DNA from: Xiphophorus maculatus
Lineage: Eukaryota > Chordata > Actinopteri > Cyprinodontiformes > Poeciliidae
Length of the DNA stretch: 64,000 bases
NCBI RefSeq assembly: GCF_002775205.1
Contig: NC_036454.1
Span: 6,949,882 to 7,013,881 of the forward strand
Reading direction: 5' to 3'
In this document: piece after piece, positions 50,743 through 62,300 of the stretch
Layout: each line of letters starts with the position of its first letter
Numbering within the stretch: the first letter of the stretch is position 1
Notes under the pieces: model-generated
Databases searched by the model: none
Seen by the model: only the letters and a program-made list of their open reading frames with translations
What the model was told of the DNA's origin: nothing
Program-made: the position numbers and the translations under genes

Positions 50743-50834
50743 ATTATATATAGCTTTAAGAAGCTAAATACAGGAAAGGGGACATTTCTTAATGATGAGG
50801 AGTTAAAAAAAATAATTTGTGTTTTTCTAATGCT

Positions 50835-51209
50835 ATTTATCATGGTCAAGATTTTTTATTTAAATATTTATACTGATGTTGGAGTGAGATAGCATAACTT
50901 TATTCCTTTTATAATATTGTTGCTAAAGGTTTTCTTCTGACTAAATGTTGTGTGCTCAGCTTTGACTCGTGTATCTACTACAGTGATGATGATGAAATGA
51001 TGGCCAACCTTTGCAGAGTTCACAGATTTTCAGAATTTGATGCCATTTTTAGTTTTGTTAAGACTGTAGTTAAATGCACTGGAATTGTTTGCACTATAAT
51101 GTAGTTGAGACCTGAATTATTTAGATATTTATAAAATATGTATTTATTTTACAATAAGAACACCTGTCATTTTTATAACTGTATTTAAACTATTTATAAA
51201 ATTAATTTA
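50835..51209 (+). promoter_or_regulatory. AU-rich element region in m17 3' UTR
   Basis: Nine ATTTA pentamers occur at 50835, 50858, 50866, 51119, 51127, 51142, 51183, 51192 and 51205, in two clusters. In cytokine mRNAs such AU-rich elements recruit decay factors of the TTP type and shorten half-life. The sequence is generally AT-rich, so part of this density could be background, but the position in a cytokine 3' UTR makes function likely. Confidence 0.6.
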
Positions 51210-51707
51210 TTTGACTGGATAACGTGGTGTAATGGTGAACTTTGGAACATTAGAAGTGAAAAAAGTGGTGGCATTCTCTAAAAACTCAAGAGTTTTGAAG
51301 AATGAAATTATATTTTTTGGGGTGGAAATTGGCTGCTCAACTATATATACAACTGGGTGCAAAATGATAGCCACACATCACTGATCATAGAAATACATTT
51401 CTGTGATAGAGTAATCAACAAATAATGATAATATATATATACAGCGCTTCTTGTGTGTTCTATCACTTACATTGCCTGTATCTGAGTTAATGTTGGATTA
51501 ATATTGAACTTAATAGCTAACATTACCAAACATTACCAAGTATTTCTGTTTTACTTCTGCTCATTTTAGTCATGCTTCTCTGACTCTGGTGTAAATCATC
51601 TGCTCAATCAAGAGATGAGTGAAAACAGGTTTGCATCATTTGGGTCCATTACAGTGAAGAGGTAGCTACTGTCAAAATGTGAGAGGGTATGTTTTAGACT
51701 TTCTAAC

Positions 51708-51713
51708 AATAAA
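51708..51713 (+). terminator. Possible m17 polyadenylation signal
   Basis: AATAAA in the context ctaacAATAAActctt, about 1.19 kb after the m17 stop and beyond the AU-rich region. Confidence 0.45.
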
Positions 51714-52658
51714 CTCTTTTCTGATTAAATTATCACACTCTTGGAAATCTGTATTCAACGAGGCTTTCAAAAATGTTGGTGTCAGTGACTTGGAATATTT
51801 TTTTTGTAAATGACCATTTTGTATTATTTTAGGGCTGTTTATATGTGTTTGGCCTACCCACTTACTCAGAAGGTGGTATGTTCCAGTTACTAGGTGAGGC
51901 TCCTAAAACAGATTTTTGCACTCTCATTGAAGCAGCAAGTGTTTCTGTTTGTTTTTACTCCTATTTGTCTTTACTTTGGATTTATTGCTTTAAATTATGA
52001 ATGCCCAACATTGTGGCATTAATATTTTGCATTTCTATAAATTATATTTTCCAATTAATTTTTGAGGTGTGTGTTTTTCTGTTTAGGAAAATGGACAAGA
52101 ACAGTCTCAGGCTTTGTAAAGGCATTAGATTTTAGATGAATGTATTCAAGTTTATTATCCTGTGTCAGCCTGGTCTTCCTTTCATTAGCTATTTTATTAA
52201 AGTAAGTCAGTCTGAAAAAGAACAAGATTCACTGAAATACTTCTAGTTAACTTGTGGTAAGTTGCAAAGATGCACAGGAAGCAGAGGCCTGTCAGAAAGG
52301 TAATGAATCAATCATAGCGAAAATGTGTCGTCATAAAAGTACCTAGAAATCAGCTGACGTTAAAGAGGCTTGACACAAATTTTGGATTTCTGGTTTGCAG
52401 TAAAAAACAACTACAAATGTTAGTAATGTGAAAGTTACAGCACTGTTCAGCTCGAGACAGTTTTGTGAAGTTCATAGTGTTTTTGTGTCATTTGCAGTAT
52501 TTCCTTCAGTGGAAGCGACAAAAATCATGGTAAGATGCTGACTTAATGAATGAACCCTGCGCTGATAGGCGTATCACTTTTGTGTTTTCAAAAAAGGACA
52601 TGACTGGAAATAGGGGAAGTTTATCTCCAGTAGATCTACACGCCTCTTAGCCAGGTCA
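51714..52658. other. Spacer between the two cytokine genes
   Basis: AT-rich, with no exon recognised on either strand. A TATA-like ATAAATATA lies at 52659-52667, about 70 bases before the start of the second cytokine gene, so the right end is probably its promoter. Confidence 0.45.
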
Positions 52659-52735
52659 TAAATATACATATGTGCTGTTTGACTGAGATGACATTTCTTT
52701 ATTGATCTGTCATTTAAACTCTGTGCCCAACAAAA

Positions 52736-54163
52736 ATGAAAGCCAGAGCAGGTACTGTATACCGTAAACTTTTTTAATTTTTATTTACACTGATAAATTT
52801 GCATCGACAGTATAATGTAACATATTTCCTTGCAGATAGTAATTGTTCTAAAATGTTGAAATTATGCACTGACATTTGCAGGTCTGCTTGGGGTGGCATG
52901 TGCCTGCATGGTGCTGCTGGTGGAGGGCTTGGTGGCAAGAAATGCTACAACAAAATGTAGTGCTGGAGGAAGTTGCAAACTCAAAGACATGGTAAATCTC
53001 ACAAGACGACAGATGAGAGACAGCTTGTCAGACTTTGTAAGTATGCACTAGTGCTTGTATGTGCAGAATGGTTTACTTTGCTTTTAGCTTGTTGCCATTT
53101 TAATGCACTTTGAAGCTAAAAGGATAAAACAAAATTAAAGATATTTTAATCGGTTGCATTTTAAAGCTGTTACTGTGCATTCTTTGCTTAAACAAATACA
53201 CTCGTAGTTTTAAAGAAGAAAACAATAAAAATGTATTTTAATATGCATATATCACTGTCTAAATGCAACATCTACAGGAAGAAAAATAAGAATTATGTGA
53301 CAAAACCTTCCTTAAAATATCAGAATACTTTAAATTAGTGTTGGAAATATTCTGCTCAGTACATGACAGCAGATTGTATATTTTTTTGTTCCCATGCCAC
53401 CAGCATGGTATTTACAAAGGTAAACTACTGTATATATAACTGGATACTTTCAAAGTATTTATCAGCACTAATCTTAACTGACTCAAGTCTTGAATGGTAT
53501 GTAGGTAAATGAGTAGACGAAAGGTGCATTTTGATGTAAGAAATACTTCCTGATTTAGTAACTGAGTCATCACATCCAAAGATTGTGCTAAATAACTTTA
53601 AGATCATGTTGAAATAAAATTTAAGACATTAGCAAAGTATCCATAAGCCTCGGTATGTAATGAACAACATTATTAACGTATGTAATGGACCTTTCTTTCA
53701 GGACAAAGTCAATGGGGAACACCTTGGTACTTGGTCCCCTGGCTTCCCTGAGCTGGAGGTTCACCTAAACTCTACTCTAGACGCATCAAAAGTCCTGTGT
53801 AGCCTCACCTACATGGCTGAAGGTCTGGAGAAAATCTTGGAGGATCAGAATGATCTGAATCCCACAAATATCTTACTTCACAATATGCTTAGAGAAACAA
53901 TTACATGGGTCAAGATGCTTAAAGATTGCATGAAGCATTCTTTCACGGCCAAATGCCCAAAGAAAATATTGCCACCCAAGATGCCTGAGTATACTTTTGA
54001 GAGGAAACAGTGGAGTCACACTCTGTTGATGTCAGCCGAGAAATATCTAGGTTGGCTGCAGCATAAAATTACAGCTAGAAAGGCCAGACAGATGAGCAAA
54101 AAGACCCTTCATACTAGTAGCACTGATTCTAGATACCTAAAAGGCAGTGTACATCATTTGTGA
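52736..54163 (+). CDS. lif: LIF/OSM-family cytokine, lif-like
   Basis: Three coding exons: 52736-52751, 52882-53036 and 53702-54163 (TGA), 210 residues. Intron 1 is phase 1 after six residues and intron 2 is phase 0, exactly as in the preceding m17-like gene and in LIF/OSM. The signal peptide is MKARAGLLGVACACMVLLVE. The mature part starts near RNATTKCSAGGSCKLKDM, with sites NAT, NLT and NST and Cys in KC, SCK, LCSL, DCMK and KCPK. It is predicted helical, with a WLQHKITARKAR helix-D-like end and a basic tail of about 30 residues. Acts as a secreted ligand of gp130-class receptors by family inference. It is convergent with spring1. Exon layout and linkage carry most of the assignment; whether it is closer to LIF or OSM is not certain. 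Confidence 0.78.
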
Positions 54164-55690
54164 TTGTATCGGAAAATAGTTCGTTTCAAATGCTGATCTG
54201 ATTACAATTAGTGCCTTTAACTTCACCATTAGTGACTTTCATTCATGCAGCAATTATTTCTTTTTACTTTTGCAAGACTATAATAATTAAAAGTAGGTTA
54301 TATAATTAAAAAAGTAATAATTTTAAAATAAACTGACAACTCTAATGGTACAATTTACATAAACTCTTAGCCTTGTGTTTATCAAACAGCCAATATGACT
54401 CACATATTTATCTTTTAAGTGCACAGTTCAGAACTAGTTGGTCTAATTTAGACAATAAATAGCTGCCATTTAGCATAGCAATACGGAAAAAAATACTAAG
54501 GATACATTTCCAAACCAAGACTTAAAATTATAATAAAAGTGGCAAACGTCAAAATAAAATGGAAGTGATTACTTGCTAAAAGGAATATTCTCGTACTTCT
54601 AAGCATTACTGTTATGCTAACATTAAACTAGCTATACTTCCTGGGCATCATTTCATCTACATGGACCAGTTCACTAAAATTAAGACATTGCTACATACAA
54701 GCTATATCAGAAATGGCTTTGTTTTATTAAATTTGATAACCCCCAGGAATTGACACATCTCTTTGTGACTGTAATTAATCAACTTGATGAGAAGGGGTTC
54801 TAATGCACTTCCTAATTACAGGAAGGGTGTTTTCTTAGGCTTCACAGTGATTAATTGTTTTGCTCTGGTCACCCATCCCTTTGAGAAGGCCAAACTGCCT
54901 GAGGGGAAAAGTTAATCTGGAAGAATCACTTTCTGAGGGTTGTTGGTTTAGCCTTTAATCAACAAACTGAGCAGGAAAATTTGCAGCCAGGTGGGTATCT
55001 GGGCTTGCATCAAAGAAATAAGAAAACAATACTGGAAAACACAAGATGATTCATTCTGGTCTCATCCTCATCACATCAGGTGATGAATTCATTCTTTGCT
55101 AGTTATTCTTTTGCATGACAGTTGCATTAGTGTTCAAAATGTGTAACACTTCTCCAGACTTAAATTTATTTTATCAATGTGCTGATCCATAATCATGAAT
55201 GGTATATATATGTTTTGCTGCAATAAAATTGTCATTTCAAGATTTTTTGACTTGCATGATTCTTTTATAGTACTTTAAACTTAGCATTGAGCAACACCAT
55301 TTACTCTGTCAGCAGTCACCACAAAGGAAACTGCAAATGTTTCTGTTTCACAGTCACTTTTTATTAAATATCCATTTTATATGCATGCAATACACACAAA
55401 AGCACCGACACATTACTAGCCATTTCAGTTTTGTCCACAAAGCAAACAAACAAAAGAAAACAGCTATGTTAAGATTAAACCAGTTTCTTAATACGAAGGT
55501 GTATGAAACAAAACCTGATGAGGAAGCTGTCTGTGCAGGAGACCTGATGATCATCATGGATGAATGTATGAAGCATTCTATGCACTTATGAAGTGTAAAT
55601 AATACAATTTAACATTTGTCCTTCTTTCTGAGGTTGGAGGTTTTGAATGTCTTCATTTGCAAAGATAATGCCAAACTGTGCCAAACAGCA
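54164..55690. other. 3' region between lif-like gene and spring1 (convergent)
   Basis: The lif-like 3' UTR probably ends near AATAAA at 55222-55227 or earlier near 54325. The spring1 3' end lies at about 55690. The 84-codon frame at 55337-55591 shows no family features and is taken as chance. Confidence 0.45.
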
Positions 55691-55701
55691 TTTATTTTAT
55701 T
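55691..55701 (-). terminator. spring1 polyadenylation signals
   Basis: TTTATTTTATT on the plus strand reads as two overlapping AATAAA hexamers on the minus strand, about 80 bases after the spring1 stop. This gives a short 3' UTR. Confidence 0.55.
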
Positions 55702-55781
55702 AAGTCTCTTCTTCATAGTACTTTTTTTTTAATGATCCATGGTTCCACTTGTTCTTCTTAAACCAACTAGGTAGTTCCAGT

Positions 55782-58700
55782 TCACACAGGCAGAAGCTCT
55801 GGAGGACTCTCACCATAGCAATATTTTGCTTGGGGGTTTCGATAGGTGTTCTCATGCTGAACACTCTGTGCAAAAGGAGAGAGAATTGTGGATAAAGTTA
55901 GCCTTTTTTTTTTTTTTTTTTATCAAAATCTCATATAAGCTTAAATTTCTCACTTAAGAGGCCCATAATGTTGCAAGCATTCACAGAGAATGATAAAGTC
56001 AATATATAATGAATATGGAAATATATTTAAATATAATTTTTGACACAGGAAATGAATGAGACAACTGTAAGAAATTACTGATAAAAAGCCACTAGTCCAC
56101 GGTTTTCAATCTGGATTATATAGATGCTAATACAAGCAAAAATTTTGGCTACTGTTGGTAGTACGTGTCATTAGGTATCTGTGGGGAAAAAAACACAAAT
56201 TTTATCATGGATATAAAAAGTCTACACAATGGAGTACGTGATTATTATGGTGCAAAACATGACATCAAGATAAATCATTTATACTCTTTTTCTAACTTAA
56301 ATGTGTCATTTATGTGTATAATTTCCTGTTTGGTTCAAAAACAACATTGCACATCACCAAAAGAACACAATGCACACAGTGAAGGATGGTGGTGGCAGCA
56401 TTATGCTTTGGGAAGGAACCTCAGTTCCAAATACTAATAAACGTTGGCACAACGCCTTTAAGATTCTGCTAGAAATATGCACAATAGCCCAAAGTATAAA
56501 TTCAAATCAAAATAGGGAATTCCTTCCATAACTGGGTATTACATTTTAGAAAGGCCTCTGTCACATTAATAGGAAAAAAAGTTGCATTGTAGCTTAGCTT
56601 GGTCTCATTTCCCACCTTTCTTTTTACAAAGGTGCAGAGACTTTTTATATCCACTGCATATTTCTTATGCTTTGTCTATGTAAGCGAGGCTACAATACGA
56701 AATGCTAAAGTTTTATAACAGTACTCTTTACTGGGATCATTACGTACTTGTGAAGAAGTCCTACATTTGGCGAGGCACAACTCAAAATGATCCTCCACGG
56801 CTGTAAAAAGATTCTGGAAACCTTTAGCTGCACGATTCAGGAAGCGCTCTAGAAGAAGTTGCTGGGTAAAAATACATAGATAGGAAATGGGTCAAATGCA
56901 AAACACAAGATGAGCAGATAAACTATTGAGGTTTTTTGTCTTGCACAATCCAGTAGATAATGCAAAATCATATTCAACTTTGATAAAAGTAGAAACAGAA
57001 TCCTTGCATTTTATGATCATTTCTTAAAGTTTATGTTGAAAAAAGGTGCAAAGAGCTTCACATTGCAGTTATTAACCAAGTTTCTCATTGTGGTTATTAA
57101 CCCTGATCTTGTAGAGCCCAGATGTGACAGATTACCTTATCAGGCTGGAGGCAACAAGACACGCAATACTCATAGATGCTGCAGCAGCCGTTGGCCAGGC
57201 AACTTTTACAAATATACTGTCTGGTGCTGGGAGCATTGACGTTACAGCAGCCATTAACCAGCAAGTCTTTTCTCTCACAGACATAACCTGTCAAACACAG
57301 GAAAGCATAAACATTGATTATAAATAAAAGGCGATGTTATCACTGTGATGATAGTGAGTAATGGTCACATTACATACCAAGTTCATCTGTGAGTAATATC
57401 TTGCCCTGAATGGAGTTTCGACACTGAGTAATCTGACGGCTGCTGTTACCCAGGTTGAAACGCACTTTCCAGGGGATGCGATGGTCTGAATCTTTAACTT
57501 CTAGCAATGTGCGGTCCCGAATGGACCTCTCCTCCTGCAAAATCAAAGCAAGGAGATGTCAAAAAAATGCATCCAAGAAAAAAAAAATGCATAAAAAAAA
57601 GCTGGACAGAAGCATGTCTTTTCGCATTGGTATGTCAAATCCATCTGGATAGTTTTTTATTGTTTCAACCTATCAAATTGTGCAAAGTCTAACTCACAAT
57701 AAAATTGACATTTTTATAGACTTGTTTTTTTCCCCCACATATTCAGTTTTGATTTTCACAATTTTCTAAATTTCAATAGGAAACCTGTAATCTAGAATCC
57801 AGAAAACAAAAATAAAGACACAAGAGCAGACTGTGTCTTGACTCAGATATGTTTCTGTGAACAACGTGGCATTATATTCAACACATCTAACCAAAAAAAA
57901 AAAATATTATAAAATCTGCTTAGTTTAATAGCAGTGCAACCAAAATCTAGGTAAAATATACTGCTTATCCATCAAAGTAACAAGGGAGAGTTGTTTTTAG
58001 CTCTGCTATTAAAAATACAAGAGGCCTAGTACAAGAACTCATTTAAACGACAGTACAAAATTTCACAACAAAGTCTAACTCAGAAGTGAAGTGAAGTGCA
58101 ACAAAAGAAACAAACAAAAACAGACATATTAAAAATATATAATCAAATGATTGCTTTTGTTAAGTGGGCAACAAACAATCATCAATCTATCTTTCTTTTT
58201 GGTTCTATTTCAGAACATCCTTCCTTTGGCTTCTCCCACTTGTCCTAACAAGTTCACTGATAGACTATCTCCAGAGACAGTTGGCTGGACAATTGAACCT
58301 AATTGTTTATAAAAGTGGGAGGAACCTCCAGTACCCTGAATAAAACTCTAAACTATGTGCAGAAAGGCCACAAGCTGTGGCTCAAATGCAGAACCTTCCT
58401 GCTGCCAACTGTGCAACCATGCAGCAGGCTTTTTTAATATTGCACAAGAAAACATAAATAGATATAAGATATAAATATATTTCTACTATCTTACTGACAA
58501 CATACATTATAAGAATAAATTAAGTAATTTTATTTAGAGTTCCTAGCTTCATGTGGCCTGCAGACAAAAAAGGACACCCCTGTTTTAATTGTGCCAATAG
58601 TAACCTATAGAAAAGACTATTTGATAACATGGAAATTTTTTGTCAGCAATTAATAGATTTAATCAAACTATACTATATAATCTATACATCCTACTGCAAT

Positions 58701-58940
58701 AAAAGACGAATTTTAAAGCTTTTTGTACATCTTTACCTGGATTGTCACCAATAAATGTGGCCAGGATTGTACATCCCTGCCGAAACGCCCCCTCACCTCA
58801 GCAGAAGGTAAACCCATTTTGCTCAGGTGTAGTGTGTGTACCTGTTTCAGTGTGCTGGTGAGGAAGTAGATAAGGGACAATCCGAAGACGACCCCCAACA
58901 CCCAGCGCTTCCTCAGTAACCTCCGTAGCATCAACATCAT
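55782..58940 (-). CDS. spring1: SREBP regulating gene protein (C12orf49)
   Basis: Five coding exons on the minus strand: 58940-58842, 57534-57378, 57287-57136, 56861-56748 and 55865-55782 (TGA), 201 residues; human SPRING1 has 205. All splice sites are GT-AG and phases agree. The N-terminus is [20 protein letters not shown], a short basic stretch and one membrane anchor, then a lumenal part. A Cys-rich domain follows: [65 protein letters not shown], ending [13 protein letters not shown], almost identical to the human order. The [12 protein letters not shown] block defines the family. Known role: a Golgi membrane glycoprotein needed for site-1 protease maturation and SREBP processing, so for sterol and lipid synthesis. 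The ATG at 58940 is the first in frame; a tiny overlapping ATG frame precedes it. Head-to-head with rnft2, as at human 12q24. Confidence 0.95.
56204..56660. mobile_element. Deleted Tc1-like element in spring1 intron 4
   Basis: Inverted ends TGGATATAAAAAGTCT near 56206 and AGACTTTTTATATCCACTG near 56638 bound about 450 bp. Inside, the plus strand near 56350-56410 translates as [13 protein letters not shown], the conserved Tc1 transposase block [12 protein letters not shown]. The coding part is mostly gone. Confidence 0.75.
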
Positions 58941-59359
58941 AGCATGACTTTTTTTTAGGAAAGTGCAGGTGCCAGTCCAGACCACCAATCCTCCTCCTCA
59001 GGTATAAATCTCCGGACTGCCTTCAGCTTCGAGAAATTAAAAGCGATGTGACAAAAGGTGCAAAACGTGTTGAATCAAACCAGAGCTGCCTGCTGACTTA
59101 ATGTCAACCTGATCTGTCATTGGATTCCATGCATAGTTTAGCTAACCCATGTTGCGCTTTTAACCTTTTCCCATTTACTTTAGACTGACGAATCTTCCCG
59201 AGGAGCTGGTAATTAAAAACATGCAGTGACTAAACAAAAGTAAACGGTAGAAAGGTAAGCTAACCGTGCTTCATCATAAAAGCTCGCTTTGTTAGCTTGC
59301 AAACTAGCTAGCTGTTGTTAGCATTGCATTAGCGTTTGGTGAGCAGTGCCAATGAGACA
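58941..59359. promoter_or_regulatory. Bidirectional promoter region of spring1 and rnft2
   Basis: About 420 bases separate the spring1 start codon (minus) from the first in-frame rnft2 ATG (plus). The two genes are also head-to-head in human. No TATA box is evident for either side, as is common for shared promoters. A good donor-like AAAG/gtaagc at 59251-59256 could end a non-coding first rnft2 exon. Confidence 0.55.
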
Positions 59360-62300
59360 ATGCTAACGTTGCCTAATAGTGATGTTTTGATCTGCACCGA
59401 CGACGCTGTCTCGGAAATTTCCAGCGTTAAAAGCAGCAACAGTTATGTTTTTCTGCGAAATCTGACGTCCAGCTGTCAACAACATCAACACGTATCTCAA
59501 ACACGGATGTGCTCTGATGTCATACAGGAAGTTTTCCCAGCAGTAAACCCTCAGCATCATTACCACCATCATCCATCCAGCGAGTCAAAGCTTTCCATGC
59601 TAACTATGACAGCAGCTGAAACAGAAGGGTAATTCACGAAGCTAACGCAGGTAAAGTAATCATGTGCAACTATTAAATGCACCAAGTAAAGCTGGAGACC
59701 TTAAAATGGGCTTTAATAGCCATGTTGCTTTGTATTTACCTTTTCAGGGCTGGGCCATGTGGTGATGCCATGCAGAGGAGACACAGCAGCAACACGGATG
59801 GCATGTCCTCTGAAAGGTGGGAGGAAAGGACAGCTAGGACGCTGCAATCCACACCTTTATGTTGTTTAGTCTGCCTTGGTGGTCTTGGACAACTTCTGTT
59901 ACTATTCCTGATTAAGGAACAAAGATGGTCTATACTCAAGATCTTGTTCTAGTAGCTGCCCAATATGCAAAATTGATGTTCAGTGGGATGAGTACTGAAA
60001 TTTAAGACTTTTCTTTAACACATACTTAATGCATTACTCATCAGTGTGCAACTTATTCATGAGTTGCTATGTTTACATTTTTAGGAATTCAGTGAAACTC
60101 CTACACACTCCAGTTGTAGCTTAAAATACTGTGATATTATGTCATTTGGGGCATTCCTTATCCTGCCATTTGTACAAACTGTTCAGATTTACCCTTTCAA
60201 ACATATTTAGTTACTTTCACCATGGTTCTTTTTTTGTTTTTTTTTTGTTTTACCCCTCCAGGGGGTCTTTTGTGGGCTCTAGTGTCCCTTATGTGATAGT
60301 AGGCTGACAGGAAACGGGGAAGGAGAGGGGGGAAGACATGCGGCAAATGTCGTCGGGTCCGGGAGTCGAACCCGCGACGGCCGCATCGAGGACTGAAGGC
60401 TTCCAAATACGGGTCGCGCCAACCGCTACGCCACCACGGCACGCCCCACCATGGTTCTTTAAAATGTCTTCACCATGACATAGATATGGTTAAATTAGCC
60501 TTTCATTCCGCACATTAAGTCCCAAACATTCAAGATACTGGTGTTTTTAGCATATTTCTCTGTTGGCATGCTCAAAATCTTAAATTTTCAGATCATAAAA
60601 CTAATTTTGATATTTAACAATAGTGACCCACGCAGACACATAAAGCTGTGTTCAAATGGTGATTTCATTCACTGAGGGGGAGAAAAGCTATCCAAACCAC
60701 CTATGTAAAAAAAGTATTTGCCCCCAAAACCTAATAACTAATTGTTAGCTGTTAGCTGCAACAGCTGAAATCAGGAATTTGCAATGAGTCTTTAACATCA
60801 CCCCGAGAAATATTGGATCACTCCTCCTTTCAGATTGTTTTTCTAGTTGTACGTAGAATAATCTGATATGTTAAATTTATTTTTAGCCAATTAATTACAT
60901 AAATGCAAAAGGAAAAGTGATTTCTTGAATAGTAATTGTTTTATAATCTATTTGTTTCAACTCAGAACTCGAAGCCAAACACTGGGGTCGGAGAGCAGCC
61001 TGGATGAGGGTGGCGTGTTTGACTGCCTGAAGCCCGATTCGTCCACTTCACCCCAGCAGATGTTCTCAGGCCTGGTGGGCATCCCCTCCAGCTCCGTCTC
61101 ATCTGCTCAATTACAAGCAGCTGGTTTAGTCCTAGGCTCTCCCCCTGAAGTTTTTATCCAGATGACTGCGTCTTCCAGGGAAGAAGCAGGCAGCCATCGA
61201 GCGGAGGGTGGCCCGTTCCTCTCACGGCCGCCCCAGCACCACCACCATCACCACCACCACTTTCACCAACCCCTGCAGCACAGGACATCCTCACTGCTCC
61301 AGCAGGCCACCACAGCAGCTAGCTCAGAGAGGCACAGCTCCAGGGAGGAGGGACAGGACGACCAGTCCACCCCAGCTCCGGCTTTGTCCGAGCTGAAGGC
61401 GGTGGTTATGTGGCTGCAGAGAGGCTTTCCATTTATCCTCATTCTGCTGGCTAAAGTCTGCTTTCAACACAAGCTAGGTATTTCGATATTGAAATCTTTT
61501 TTGATGTACAGCAGTATTACCAACAAACTGTCTGTAGCAACACATAGTTATGTTTAGTGGCCATGTTGCTTCTTTACTTTGCAGGTATTGCTGTCTGTGT
61601 GGGAATGATTAGCACATTTGCTTACGCCAACTCTACATTCAAGCATCAGGTTTCATTGAGGGTAAGAGAATCCGTAAAGAAAAGTCTTACTATTTCTTAT
61701 TAAAGCTTCAGTCTTGATGCACCAACAAACTAATGAGGTGAATGTGTTTGTACTTCTAGCAACAGCAGGTTCCATGTGCTTAATGTACACAATGTACCTT
61801 AGCCAATAAACTAAAGTTTTGCTAATTAAAAACAAATACAAGAGGAGTGTTTTTTTAACCATCTTTAGGATTAACTTGACTCAGAAAATTCCACAAATTT
61901 TCCTAATGCAGAAGATTGCCAGCATTGAGTCTTCTTCCCTCAGTAATAGCATTCCTTGTATGGAACATTATCTGTTCAGAAAAGGATGTGATTGTTGAAT
62001 TTCCAACCACCTTTCTCCTCGCTTGGGCTGATTATACTGAAAACTAGTGATCTTCTGTAAATTTCTTAATGAGTCTTTAAAAGGCGCAGTGCTAATTCAG
62101 CTACATTTTCCCTGTTATTTTTGCCTACTTCTTTAAGGAGGAGCGGTCCATACTTGTTGCTCTGTGGATCATCTTGTTTCTCGGGGGAAACATTGTATAC
62201 ATCTACTACACTTTCAGCCATGAGGAGCTGCACCACAGGTCAGTGGAAGCTGAAGTGCTTTTGTAGGAGCTCTGTGTGTGTTCATCCACCATCCTATGTT

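Noticed and set aside
55337-55591. 84-codon frame ending DECMKHSMHL, resembling KDCMKHSFT of the lif-like protein
   Set aside because: Only about 15 bases match, there are no splice sites or other family features, and it lies in the lif-like 3' region. Taken as coincidence.
60361-60446. tRNA gene on the minus strand
   Set aside because: Boxes A and B are present, but the sequence does not fold as a full tRNA and is followed by a SINE body with flanking target duplication.
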